From NCBI RefSeq assembly GCF_900177815.1, contig NZ_FXAZ01000001.1, forward strand, positions 806,001 through 870,000: a stretch of DNA of 64,000 nt. The letters run 5' to 3'. Position 1 is the stretch's first letter, and each line of letters begins with the position of its first letter. The position numbers and the translations under genes were made by a program. A model generated the notes under the pieces. The model worked only from the letters and a program-made list of their open reading frames with translations. It was not told where the DNA came from and did no database searches. Positions 27,001 through 32,415 of the stretch are shown in pieces. This DNA comes from Paenibacillus aquistagni. GTDB lineage: Bacteria > Bacillota > Bacilli > Paenibacillales > Paenibacillaceae.

Positions 27001-28722
27001 CGAGGATTTGCAAGTGACGCGATTATGAACAAGCTAGCGAAGGCATTTGAGCACGAGCTCGTTGCGATAACGGAACACTGTGTTCAAATCCTGCCAATCG
27101 AATCAGCTTCTCAGCAAGATCAGTCTCCTCAGTGGAACGATGGCAGCTTCGAGCTTCCGGTGTTTGTATGGTATGTGCTAAATGAAGATAGTCTGCTGAA
27201 AACCATACAATGTGAGGATAGATTGTATGAGGTTCTCTTTGTCAGCCATCTAAGCCAAGACATGCGCCGACGAATCGTATCTATGGTTGCGGAGCACAAG
27301 ATGTCGCACCATCTCCCTCATTACATTTTGCACATGGATGCATTTGAACAAGCTTCGCCAGTAATGAGTCGAGAAGATTTCTTTGAATTATGCGCAGATC
27401 AAAATGAGCCCCAAATAAGGACTGGCGAGGTACAATGCCGTTTAGAATGCTTTAATGAAGCAGAGCAGGGGGAAGAAGCAGCCGGTTATTCCTATGAACC
27501 TACTTTATTACAAGCTTGCTTCTTAGCTGCAAAGGGCACCATTGTGACGGAGAGAATCTCTTTTGAGGGGCATCATGAACAGACAGCCATCTTGGAAGCA
27601 CTTCAGCAGCTGATTCGTGAGCAGACTGCCTTGCGCAGTTATTACAGATATTCAGGCGAAGAGAGGCTTATTAGAGAGCTGGCTTATTGCGATAAACCAT
27701 TTATCCCATTGTTTGATCTGTGCTACGCAACTTCAGCTGAGCATGAGCAGGCAGATCAACTGCTGCATGAGCTGCGCTCAGAGGAATATTGTGAAGGAGC
27801 TTGGCATCGGCTAGTGAAGCTCCTTGTCACAAAGGATTCGGAGAAGTATTATACCCTGCACCTATTTGCACATCACAGCGTGTGGGACAAATCAAGCAGT
27901 CAGCTCTTTAAGGAGCGATTCCTTCAACAGCTTGCTTATTCATCTTCTTCTAATGTCATCCAATCGCTGGGACGGTATTCGATGTACATTGAGGAAGTGA
28001 AGCGGGGGAAAGGTGATGAAGAGGCGGAACTTATCCCAGCGCAGAAGCCGACTGATTTTATTAGAAGCATGTCAGATTACAGCTGCTTCAATGCCAATAA
28101 CACACTGCGGCGTTCGGTTGTCTCTTTGTTGAAAATGGGTCCTAAGGTGAATATTCTCTATAAGGAAAAGCCATGGGATTTACTGCTGCATCTGCTGAAG
28201 GTAATTGCGAAGGAGAATAAGCTCCTGCAAGAGGATCAGGTCCTGCCTGTATTTATTCTTCAAGATGACCGGGGAGCATGGACTCAGGATTATTCGGCTA
28301 CACTGGGCGCATTTTTGGATCTGCTGCCTATAGCGCTTGATTGCCATTCGGAACCGAAGAGATTGGTGTCCATGCAAGAGCAGGTCGAGGAGCTTCAGAA
28401 AGTGAAGCGGTCCCGCCATTTGCATTACTTAGAGCGCCTCTCTTCGCTTAGTGTGAACTTGGCACAGATCGTTCCATCCATGCTGTCTATTAATTTCCAA
28501 GGGGCGTTTGATCTGACCTACGAAGGTGTGCAGCAAATGCTTAAGGGCAGCAATATGATGAATACGTCTGAAATCTATGTAAACAGCTACGCCGATTATC
28601 TTGTTATTTGCTATCCGTTGTTCGAACGGTTGTCAGGATCTCTCGAAGGCGTATTGCAGCAGGAGTTAGAGCAATTAGAATACGAGCTTGAAGCATGGAC
28701 GACACATCCAGTACGGAAATGA
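15079..28722 (+). CDS. Nonribosomal peptide synthetase, modules 4-6 with terminal C-like domain
   Basis: A 4547-residue NRPS: C4 (5-435, HHIIFDD at 129), A4 (440-945), T4 (Ser991, GGDS), E4 (1035-1470, HHLVVDG at 1170, EGHGRE), C5 (1495-1930, HHIIMDG at 1637, D-donor type as expected after an E domain), A5 (1955-2445), T5 (Ser2494), C6 (2548-2970, HHMVHDG at 2674), A6 (2985-3475), T6 (Ser3524, GGDS), E6 (3570-4000, HH at 3704). Codes read by eye: A4 DAWIYGLVCK, same as A3; A5 DAFWLGGTFK, valine-like; A6 DAFFLGVTFK, Ile/Val-like. After E6 comes a scrap resembling an A-domain C-terminal subdomain (about 4020-4115), then a condensation-like domain (4135-4547) with HHSVWDK at 4265. There is no carrier or thioesterase domain at the end. 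The C4 domain starts within 10 residues of the N-terminus, leaving no obvious docking helix. GAGGAGG overlapping the end of the previous gene serves the ATG. Confidence 0.95.
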   Translation: MSRKFRMSSAQKRLFVMDQLQPASITYNIPILLKANGELDPARLNEALNQLCKRHELLRTHFVHIKDKFLQVIEDEVHFELEYGEDTLEHVQDCFQQFIRPFDLSQAPLMRAKIVQVERNESVLMLDIHHIIFDDGSTAVLLNELSELYNGGLLPELRVQYKDFSAWHNAKDWTVQEQYWLREHESELPVLEWTTDYSRPMEQSFAGDRMVSCLSEKLQADIKALSKRTGATDYMILLSAFMLLLSRYSRQQDIVVGSPIAGRVHPESQQMLGMFVNTLAIRGQLRPEDSFETWVHAMKEKCLSAYEHQEYPFEMLVEKVMGERDPARHPMFDVMFALNHEAEAFSIGGLELTPLEFNFNVAKFDLTVSMQETSAGYVLDWEYCTALFKQETIERMALHFEALLEDALKRPQVPLAELSMMTAQEQAQVMHVFNETEHPYPQGLTAIQLFESQAAAAPKRAAVAFNGQELTYQELNARANEVGRRLRALGVGPDSIVGLVTGRSLEMIIGIYGILKAGGAYLPIDPAHPIDRIRYMLADSQAPAVLVGPGGEQVRELLFDLAEVIDLAEAGQGSPHEQESRGNLEPLAEPHHLAYVIYTSGTTGQPKGVMIENRSLVHLAEWQRVEGEMNEHSVMLQKSTYIFDAAVWEIFSSTLTGAKLMMATESENEDPELLLNLIQQHKVTDALIVPSAFRMLLDYAEVHGKEEALRAFKRIYLGAEPVTPDLLERYVRITGHGVERLTNLYGPTEATVCVTSLRFQPKARYDSIPIGKPLWNTQIYVMNGDSLCGIGVPGELCVGGAGLARGYLNQQELTAEKFVKHPYRAGERLYRTGDLARWSAEGNLEYLGRIGEQVKIRGFRIELGEIESRLREIQGVQDAVVTVREDQGEAMLCGYVVSSTPLDLSKMKEQLAVHLPSYMIPAHLIQVEQLPLTRSGKVDRKALPMPVLVSERVYSAPRDEVEEHMAQIFADVLGVDQAGIDDSFYELGGDSIKAIRIVSKLREAGYELQVKSIMQGRTIRAIRPMVSKQQLVVDQALVTGIVEWTPIQSAFIQSGIAHPHHFNQSFLLESTSLLNRVSLEQSLTALVQHHDMLRAVIRDGVQVVRGIGDGELYSLIDRNMKDKESKEELYQAIEQCANQIQASMDLANGPLLKAAVFRSRQGDYLFLCIHHLVVDGVSWRILLEDLNKGYSMAESGHKPIFPPKTHSYQQWSDGLRRYRNRPQLLAELPYWREVERKVSASKLKPMASECHAATGYLEWALSEEATRELLQTAGRSYHAEANDLLLTALYRAIQLLTGQHTVSVLTEGHGRESIGEPAIIDRTVGWFTSMYPTAIDGIGGSIDEDIILTKESLRRIPNHGLGYGVLKAIGEEQALEGTAPDITFNFLGEFGQESGLEGWKLSDAPRGLDVSSDNHFGSMLSLNGAIMNGVLQMSVMYNKQQYNTDFAVQLADRFKMQLELILAHCAGIELPIWTASDLGELTWSHRSFTTIKQRYADHGYQIERIYPLTSLQEGMLFHKLEDQQASSYVVQTLYRISGPLHVDALRASLQLLAEQHEVLRTSIVHLDAEEPRQMLIQGREVEFLFTQASDQDHSSARLEAICEEDVKRGFDLEHDSLVRLHVIQLEDQEYRLLMSFHHIIMDGWCMSIIMNDLQAFYTKLVQGVELEDLRAEATNNQTKYEDYVRLIAERDHSHDMAYWEELLQGYEEARGIRPQGYAEQNQDAEPVRYEELLLDEASTRQLESYCKAHGITLNTLVEAAWGIVLQRYNNTQDVVFGKVASGRNVDLQGIDQMVGLFIHTLPVRVRTVEKQTIAELLAQLHDQALHTAQHEISSLVEIQASTGLGSPLIQSLLAFENYYEQDAAATSSLPLELMAAREQTNYPLTLLANKSKVLGFRFMYDTSLYTQEEVARLLKRLKLALMQMAEQPALPVAQIDLLDEAEHKQVALHFNDTSTSINRERTVVELFEEQVSRKPNEVAVVSEAMNLTYGELNAKANQLAGMLRAKGVKPDQLIGITAERKVETIIGLVAILKAGGAYLPIDPKYPEQRIQYLLEDSSTSLILTTEFDFSFINMKPYANQTELLHLRDESLYQGPTANPERVNAAHDLAYVIYTSGTTGQPKGVMIEHLSINRLVQDTQYVDFSQIRILQTGSLAFDASTFEIWGALLNGGELYLVDEEVLTDTQALKQAIQHYQVNTMWLTVSLFNHMVMEDVSAFDTLTNLLIGGEQLSPIHVKRLLDHNSNIKLINGYGPTESTTFAVTHPIHDAACIPIGSPIANTEVYIMNGDQLCGIGMQGELCIAGIGLARGYLNKPELTAAKFVSHPEQPEKLIYRTGDLACWRADGVIDYLGRIDEQVKIRGFRIELHEIKSKLMELEHIQDAAVIMIEEAGEKHLCGYVVADYKLDLQAVKLGLSDVLPSYMIPSQLIQLEILPVTRNGKLDRSALPKPSFSAGSNYTAPRDEVEARIAEAFSSILGAETIGIHDSFFERGGHSLRATRLINAVEQSCGVRIPLREVWNLETVARLADWVRSSAAQQLEPIPRQSDQKDYPMSAAQKRLFIIEQMQGSAITYNMPSMLRARGRLDLQLLQRALSELVARHEILRTSFAMVQGEPVQTIAEAAELQLEYGEGSELETEALFQAFIRPFDLGKAPLMRAKAVRLQDDSFLFMLDMHHMVHDGASAAILLHELTRLYNGEILSAPPLHYKDYSIWEQSRDLEPHKNYWLQHFEEEIPVLDLIADHPRPQHKSYRGSNAQSALSLELTEAVKRVSQQQGASEFMILLSIFMLLLSRYSRQEDIVVGSPIAGRVHPDTEQMLGMFVNTLAIKGKLLHESTFEDYLVQMKEICLKAFEHQEYPFDLLVEQVASERDMSRHPIFDVMFALQNNEEAVLQFNGTSLEPVDYNYQVAKFDLTLTIAESNEGYVLNWEYATDLFNRETIERMALHFNELAIHALEDPSQQLSEISVLSDDEISMLLNHFNPADSWHENDKTVVACFEEQVMRTPDKIAIQGYEGKLTYRELNEQANQLAHRLRQLGIDRDQFVGIMAERRIETIVGLVAILKAGGAYVPIDPKYPLNRISYLIQDSDCSVMLTSEFDLSQLEYKPEHIIQLAHPVGCTDQAGHSANPTQVNHPKDLAYVIYTSGTTGEPKGVMIEHHSINRLVIHTNYADFKDVHILQTGSLAFDASTFEIWGALLNGGTLYLVEEDVLTSAALFKEAIQDFGINTLFITTALFNQLISLDHEIFDSLTQLLFGGEATSEEHVDLLASRNPSLRFANVYGPTECTTFATCYRIPAQRERSKTPIGAPIANTTAYVIQNGVMCGIGIPGELHIGGAGVARGYLNRPELSKEKFVENPYRRGERMYRTGDLVRWTADGQLEYLGRMDQQIKLRGYRIELGEIESRIRELHGVKDAAVMVRQEKGPALCAYIVADHDQDDSLMKSQLAERLPSYMIPSYFIKLDQLPLTRNGKLDKKALPVPQSASIEEYTAPRDQVELALADVFEHILGASRVGIDDSFYDLGGDSIKAIRMVSKLREYGYELSVRMIMQAKTIRSIRKSMIHAPIVSIDQREVSGMAMLTPIQMDFFAECLAVPSHFNQSFMIETKDRLDVPSLERALNAVILHHDMLRAVYPADTQIIRTGDEGLRHELTFQDLSAMEESEQLFAQMEEEALKVQQSMDMFFGPLVKAAVYRAKHLDYLFLCIHHLVVDGISWRIVLEDLNTAYGMAREGREIVLPPKTLSYQDWANALIKYRESEELLHEIPYWQSVEELAAKSSLKWHEPTPTACGEGLGQVSIALTSEQTMNLLYKGGRAYQTEINDLLLAALFRSIHRLTGQQSMAVNMEGHGREPVGEALLIDRTVGWFTSVYPVAIDGIGKSVKEDILSTKNCLRHVPNRGIGYSVLKTYGDFAVRGIRPAITFNYLGEFGQDGSFDGWSISDAPRGSDIAKENRFGTPISINGMITDGTLRMMVSYDRGFASDAIMNKLAKAFEHELVAITEHCVQILPIESASQQDQSPQWNDGSFELPVFVWYVLNEDSLLKTIQCEDRLYEVLFVSHLSQDMRRRIVSMVAEHKMSHHLPHYILHMDAFEQASPVMSREDFFELCADQNEPQIRTGEVQCRLECFNEAEQGEEAAGYSYEPTLLQACFLAAKGTIVTERISFEGHHEQTAILEALQQLIREQTALRSYYRYSGEERLIRELAYCDKPFIPLFDLCYATSAEHEQADQLLHELRSEEYCEGAWHRLVKLLVTKDSEKYYTLHLFAHHSVWDKSSSQLFKERFLQQLAYSSSSNVIQSLGRYSMYIEEVKRGKGDEEAELIPAQKPTDFIRSMSDYSCFNANNTLRRSVVSLLKMGPKVNILYKEKPWDLLLHLLKVIAKENKLLQEDQVLPVFILQDDRGAWTQDYSATLGAFLDLLPIALDCHSEPKRLVSMQEQVEELQKVKRSRHLHYLERLSSLSVNLAQIVPSMLSINFQGAFDLTYEGVQQMLKGSNMMNTSEIYVNSYADYLVICYPLFERLSGSLEGVLQQELEQLEYELEAWTTHPVRK
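16229..17907 (+). repeat. A-domain repeat, copy 2 (module 4)
   Basis: Second copy of the 1.68-kb repeat at 13067-14745, covering the end of C4 and all of A4. The surrounding C and T domains are clearly less alike than the repeat, which points to replacement or gene conversion of an A domain between adjacent modules lying in two different genes. Confidence 0.9.
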
Positions 28723-28746
28723 TGATTCCATCATTATGATCCGCAT

Positions 28747-28801
28747 GGGAGCCCATTGCATATATCATTCACAGCTTATGTGCTGGGCTCCCGATTTTTT
28801 T
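28747..28801 (+). terminator. Strong terminator ending the NRPS operon
   Basis: GGGAGCCCA (28747-28755) pairs perfectly with TGGGCTCCC (28784-28792) over a 28-base loop, followed by GATTTTTTT. It sits between the last NRPS gene and the convergent sfp-type gene. Confidence 0.85.
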
Positions 28802-28802
28802 G

Positions 28803-29438
28803 TCAGCATAGATCGATAAGGGATAAATTATGTATATGTAACGGTGATTCTAGTGAGCAGATGCTCATCCAATAGCGTGGTTGGCGATATTGTAGAAAGT
28901 AGCAGTTGTATTGATAGAAGGAAGCGTCGACAGGGCTTGAAAAATCCAGCCTGGACATATGGTCGGTGATGCCGCTTCCCGTCATTTTCAGGTAGCTTTC
29001 CTTCAATGTCCAGTAGCGGATAAACAAGGCCTCAGGATCTGAACTCGAGCGAAGCTGCTCCAACTCTTCAGGACTGCACACCATCGCAGCGACATTCGGA
29101 TCGTAGGGCACCATATTTTGAACATCAATGCCGATTTCTTGGTCGGAAATAGCGACGGCTACGCATTCCTCGCAATGACTAATATTGAAGTAAATATGGG
29201 GGAAGTCCAACAAATAAGGCTTCTGATTGCTTCGATAGCCAAAGCGCAGCGGTTCAGTGATGGAATATTCCTGCTTCATGCCGTATGCAAGCAGCAAATA
29301 GGTGACAATACTCATTTTTTTGTCAATCCAGTGCTTATAGCGGTGAACTTTGAGCTGTCTGTCTTGAGGCAGTCTGCTCAGGTGCTGCATGCATATTTCC
29401 TCGGTAAACAGATCCAAGGATTCAAAATAATAAATCAT
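28803..29438 (-). CDS. sfp: 4'-phosphopantetheinyl transferase (Sfp type)
   Basis: A 211-residue Sfp-family enzyme that transfers phosphopantetheine from CoA to the serine of carrier domains, making the six T domains next door active. Motifs: 'NISHCEECVAVAI' (85-97), 'GIDVQ' (103-107, Asp105 as metal ligand; Sfp's second acidic residue is Gln here) and 'WTLKESYLKMTGSGI' (143-157, Glu147 and Lys151). Length is a little under Sfp's usual 220-230. AGAGG precedes the ATG on the minus strand. It converges on the NRPS operon, ends one base beyond the operon terminator and has its own promoter at about 29507-29535, so it can be expressed apart from the TetR-controlled unit. Confidence 0.93.
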   Translation of the reverse strand: MIYYFESLDLFTEEICMQHLSRLPQDRQLKVHRYKHWIDKKMSIVTYLLLAYGMKQEYSITEPLRFGYRSNQKPYLLDFPHIYFNISHCEECVAVAISDQEIGIDVQNMVPYDPNVAAMVCSPEELEQLRSSSDPEALFIRYWTLKESYLKMTGSGITDHMSRLDFSSPVDASFYQYNCYFLQYRQPRYWMSICSLESPLHIHNLSLIDLC

Positions 29439-29506
29439 AGGTGAAACCTCTCTGTAATATTATATTTTTATAAATACAGCGTAAGCCTATAGGTAGGCTA
29501 CACTCC

Positions 29507-29535
29507 ATTATGATGGCATACACAAAAATTAACAA
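29507..29535 (-). promoter_or_regulatory. Promoter of the sfp-type gene
   Basis: On the minus strand TTGTTA (29535-29530), a 17-base spacer and CATAAT (29512-29507). The leader to the start codon would be about 60 bases and contains a small hairpin (AGCCTA/TAGGCT). Confidence 0.5.
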
Positions 29536-29585
29536 CGCTTAAATCTAATGTAACAAACAACTTTCATTCGTTATAGAAACGTAAG

Positions 29586-29608
29586 CCGCCTAATCAGGCG
29601 GTATTTTT
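29586..29608 (+). terminator. Orphan terminator-like hairpin
   Basis: CCGCCT and AGGCGG form a 6-bp GC-rich stem with loop AATC, followed by TATTTTT. No plus-strand gene lies upstream within this gap (29439-29799), so it may end a short untranslated RNA or antisense transcript. Confidence 0.45.
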
Positions 29609-29733
29609 GTTGCAATCTTGCCCTGTTAAGAATTTGTAATGACTGGTGGCAGGAATTTTTGGTGGCGTCTTATAGACGGAAGCGTTATAATCAATCATAC
29701 CTTAGATGAATATGTTATGTACTTTTTATGAAA

Positions 29734-29772
29734 AGGCCCCTCCGACAATCACATAGATCAGGATGTGGGCCT
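29734..29772 (+). promoter_or_regulatory. Leader hairpin before the GNAT gene
   Basis: AGGCCC (29734-29739) pairs with GGGCCT (29767-29772), with a second inner stem CACAT/ATGTG, followed by ATTACTTTTT. A TATAAT lies upstream at 29686-29691. It could be a leader attenuator or a terminator. It is 27 bases before the GNAT start and not recognised as a known riboswitch. Confidence 0.35.
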
Positions 29773-29799
29773 ATTACTTTTTGATGGGGAGGGATGAAC

Positions 29800-30291
29800 A
29801 TGAATGTTCAGATCAGACGCGCGAAAACCAGCGATTATGAGAATGTATCGCGATTAATCAGACAGGTTCACCGTTTGCACGTCCATGCTCGTCCTGATAT
29901 TTATGAAGATAGCGATTATCCAATGGAACGAGATTATTATGAGTATATTGTGCACTTGAGCAGATTTCAGATCTGGGTGGTGGAGCAGGAATCAGATAAG
30001 AAGCTTATCGCCTATGCGATGACACGTGTGAACGAAGAGGCGTCTAGACCGATATTTCGAACTCGCAAAATACTGATCATCGATGATTTATGCGTCGATG
30101 AAGACCGTCGAAGCCAAGGTCTTGGCCGAATGCTGTGGGAGCATATACTCGCATATGCTGAAGAAGTCCAAGCGGAGAGCATTGAGCTTGGCGTATCAGA
30201 ATTTAACCGAGAAGCGATATTGTTCTATGAACATTTAGGCATGAAGACTAGAAGCCGACGAATGGAGATGGGGCTTCGAGTTCATGAGTAG
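29800..30291 (+). CDS. GNAT-family N-acetyltransferase
   Basis: A 163-residue acetyltransferase. The acetyl-CoA pyrophosphate loop is 'DEDRRSQGLGRMLWEH' (around residues 108-123, R/QxxGxG/A pattern), preceded by the strand 'ILIIDDLCV'. The C-terminal 'SIELGVSEFNREAILFYEHLGMK' is the motif-B helix that ends the fold. The N-terminal half is typical of small-molecule or ribosomal-protein acetyltransferases. GGGGAGGG ends 6 bases before ATG 29800, so this is preferred over ATG 29794. It lies 51 bases before the Nudix gene and may be co-transcribed with it. Substrate unknown. Confidence 0.8.
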   Translation: MNVQIRRAKTSDYENVSRLIRQVHRLHVHARPDIYEDSDYPMERDYYEYIVHLSRFQIWVVEQESDKKLIAYAMTRVNEEASRPIFRTRKILIIDDLCVDEDRRSQGLGRMLWEHILAYAEEVQAESIELGVSEFNREAILFYEHLGMKTRSRRMEMGLRVHE

Positions 30292-30342
30292 CCGAGCGCG
30301 GCTATTCGAGGACACGAACACACGGATTGAAGGGAGTTCAAC

Positions 30343-30840
30343 ATGAGCAGCTATCGTTATTGTCCCGTATGCGCGAAGCCGCTCTTGCAGTTATTGTATC
30401 AGGGCAAGCCCTATGTCGAATGTGAAGAGAAGCACTTTCTTCATTATGATACACAGGCTGTAGGAGCTGCTGCGATTATTGTTCATGAAGGCAAGCTGCT
30501 CTTGGAGAAGCGCGCGGTTGAGCCTGGAAAAGGCTGTTGGGGACTGCTGGGCGGCATGGCAGAGCCAGGTGAGCAGATCACGGAATGTGTAGTACGAGAA
30601 GTACAGGAGGAGTCTGGCCTTGAGATTCAAATCACAAGATTATTGGATGTTCAGGGCGGACATACGACTTGCGTTGTCTTCTATGAAGCCATCGTTACAG
30701 GAGGACAACTATTCGTCTCATCCGAATCAACTGAGCTTCGATGGTATGACCTAAGCGAGATTCCCTATGAGCAGCTTGCTTTTCAATCTCATCTTGTCAT
30801 GATTGAGCGGTGGTTGTCAGATATTCAAAAAATCAAATGA
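30343..30840 (+). CDS. Nudix hydrolase with N-terminal zinc ribbon
   Basis: A 165-residue protein. The first 30 residues carry Cys at about 8, 11 and 27 ('CPVCAKPL', 'YVECEEKHF'), typical of the zinc-ribbon lead of NudC-like or ADP-ribose-type Nudix proteins. The Nudix box runs from 'GGMAEPGEQITE' to 'REVQEESGLEI' and holds the catalytic REVQEE core. It should hydrolyse a nucleoside diphosphate linked to another moiety; the exact substrate is not evident. GAAGGGAG precedes the ATG, and a strong terminator follows. Confidence 0.85.
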   Translation: MSSYRYCPVCAKPLLQLLYQGKPYVECEEKHFLHYDTQAVGAAAIIVHEGKLLLEKRAVEPGKGCWGLLGGMAEPGEQITECVVREVQEESGLEIQITRLLDVQGGHTTCVVFYEAIVTGGQLFVSSESTELRWYDLSEIPYEQLAFQSHLVMIERWLSDIQKIK

Positions 30841-30874
30841 TCTTGCAGGTCTTATAGGGATCAATCATCGGGGA

Positions 30875-30911
30875 GAAGGCATTTCGCAGAAACGGACTGC
30901 CTTCTTTTTTT
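30875..30911 (+). terminator. Terminator after the Nudix gene
   Basis: GAAGGCA (30875-30881) pairs with TGCCTTC (30898-30904), followed by TTTTTTT. Confidence 0.85.
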
Positions 30912-30995
30912 AAATGTGGGGATCCTCTCTTTTTCTATGTTGGTCAGCAAGAAGTTATAGACAACCGCATATACTTTTGATGAGGTGATCTGTCT

Positions 30996-31469
30996 ATGGC
31001 TTCCAACAAGGACAGCAAACAGCTCTTGAACGAGCTTCAGGAGCTGCCAATATCAGAAGATGTTAAATTCCTGCTGCTTGAACTTACGAAACGAAAGAAC
31101 AAAATGAACCAGCTGAAAATGCGCCTTAGACTACTCTCCATCATTAACACTGGACTAGCTGTTATTCTTCTATTCTGGCTAGTCAAGATGAGTCAAATCA
31201 GCCATAAGGATGTATTTGATGTGCTTAGCTATTTGGGGTCAAGCAAGGCTTCTGTCTTGTTTGTCATCCTATCGATCTCATCGATGATTCTCACCCAATC
31301 GGTCTCCAAAGAATACAACAAGCAAAAAAAGAAATATGATGATCTGAGAGAAGAAGCGATATCTCGACTCAACACTGGATGGAAAGGCAATGAATCCTCG
31401 CGTGTAAGGGATATGATCTCTTCGCTCATGGATAAGATCAATGGTGTAAATCTGCGTCATACGAAGTAG
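30996..31469 (+). CDS. YpbF/DUF2663-like membrane protein
   Basis: A 157-residue protein with a basic, helical N-terminus, two TM segments (about 46-65 and 82-102) and a charged C-terminal helix with 'KKKYDDLREEAISRL'. The layout matches the small two-TM DUF2663 proteins of Bacillales (B. subtilis YpbF); this is a resemblance by architecture, not a confirmed hit. GAGGTGATC precedes the ATG. It is transcribed alone, with a hairpin at 31515. Confidence 0.55.
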   Translation: MASNKDSKQLLNELQELPISEDVKFLLLELTKRKNKMNQLKMRLRLLSIINTGLAVILLFWLVKMSQISHKDVFDVLSYLGSSKASVLFVILSISSMILTQSVSKEYNKQKKKYDDLREEAISRLNTGWKGNESSRVRDMISSLMDKINGVNLRHTK

Positions 31470-31514
31470 AGATGTATGAAATCTTGCTACCTGACGTTTT
31501 TTAGATGCAATAAA

Positions 31515-31540
31515 GTCTCAACCTTGTGTTGAGGCTTTTC
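31515..31540 (+). terminator. Terminator between 31469 and the DUF1361 gene
   Basis: GTCTCAAC pairs with GTTGAGGC over CTTGT, followed by TTTTCTA. It ends 22 bases before the next gene's start. Confidence 0.65.
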
Positions 31541-31561
31541 TATTACAGAGAGGTGCAACAT

Positions 31562-32290
31562 ATGCATAACCGAGTACAATCGCAAGTTCTGTTTTATGTT
31601 CTCATGACGACATTATTATTGGCATTCTCTATAGGCTGCTTGTTATTTGCCGCATGGCTGCGCTATGACACGGGAAGAAACATGTATACTTTTCTTCGCT
31701 GGGATATGTTTCTTGCTTGGGTTCCGCTAATCGTGATGGGCGCATTCATCATGATGCAACGAATAGATGTGATTAAAGGGACGGTATTACGAAAGTTGCT
31801 ATCGCTGCTTATCTTCGCAGTGTGGCTTGCCTTTTACCCGAATTCCGCCTATCTCGTTACCGATGCGCTTCATGTTTATATCCACTATAAGATTGAGCCT
31901 GGGATCAGATTTGCCCATGAGTTAGAGTTCTGGCTGCATCATCTGTTATTCCTGTTTGCAGCATTGATTGGACTAGCGCTTGGGAGCTATTCCCTATATA
32001 TCCTGCATCAGCGATTGAATGAACGATGGAATAAAGTGTTCAATTGGTCCATGATTGTGGCGATACTGCTCTTAAGCAGCATCGGCATATATATTGGTAG
32101 ATTTATTCGCTGGAATAGCTGGGATCTCGTCTTGCAGCCGATCACGATTGTTACGGACAGTGTAGAAGCGATGACTACTGAAGCCAATGCACCCTTGTTT
32201 GCCGGGTTTACCGTGTTGTTCTTCCTGCTGCAGCTTTTGAGTTACATGCTCTTTTATGTGGCGGGACAATATGGGAAGAACAAGCAATAA
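31562..32290 (+). CDS. DUF1361-type multi-pass membrane protein
   Basis: A 242-residue protein with about seven TM helices and the recognisable DUF1361 centre 'AFYPNSAYLVTDALHV' (about residues 90-105), followed by a His-rich helix pair 'ELEFWLHHLL'. Function unknown. ATG 31562 is chosen because AGAGAGGTG stands 6 bases upstream; an upstream in-frame TTG at 31526 would lie inside the preceding terminator. A lone gene. Confidence 0.7.
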   Translation: MHNRVQSQVLFYVLMTTLLLAFSIGCLLFAAWLRYDTGRNMYTFLRWDMFLAWVPLIVMGAFIMMQRIDVIKGTVLRKLLSLLIFAVWLAFYPNSAYLVTDALHVYIHYKIEPGIRFAHELEFWLHHLLFLFAALIGLALGSYSLYILHQRLNERWNKVFNWSMIVAILLLSSIGIYIGRFIRWNSWDLVLQPITIVTDSVEAMTTEANAPLFAGFTVLFFLLQLLSYMLFYVAGQYGKNKQ

Positions 32291-32415
32291 TCGAACACTG
32301 GTAAGCAGAATTTGCGTCAAGATTAAATATAGAAGTACTGTGCTTGTCAATTGATAGATAAATTATGGTATTATAATCTTGTTTACAATATGAGTGAGAG
32401 AGGGTGCAGGACAAG

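Noticed and set aside
29118-29444. Plus-strand 108-codon frame antisense to the sfp-type gene
   Set aside because: The minus-strand frame has Sfp motifs and a good start; the plus-strand frame has neither.
30391-30630. Minus-strand frame over the Nudix gene
   Set aside because: Opposite a full Nudix box; no start signals.
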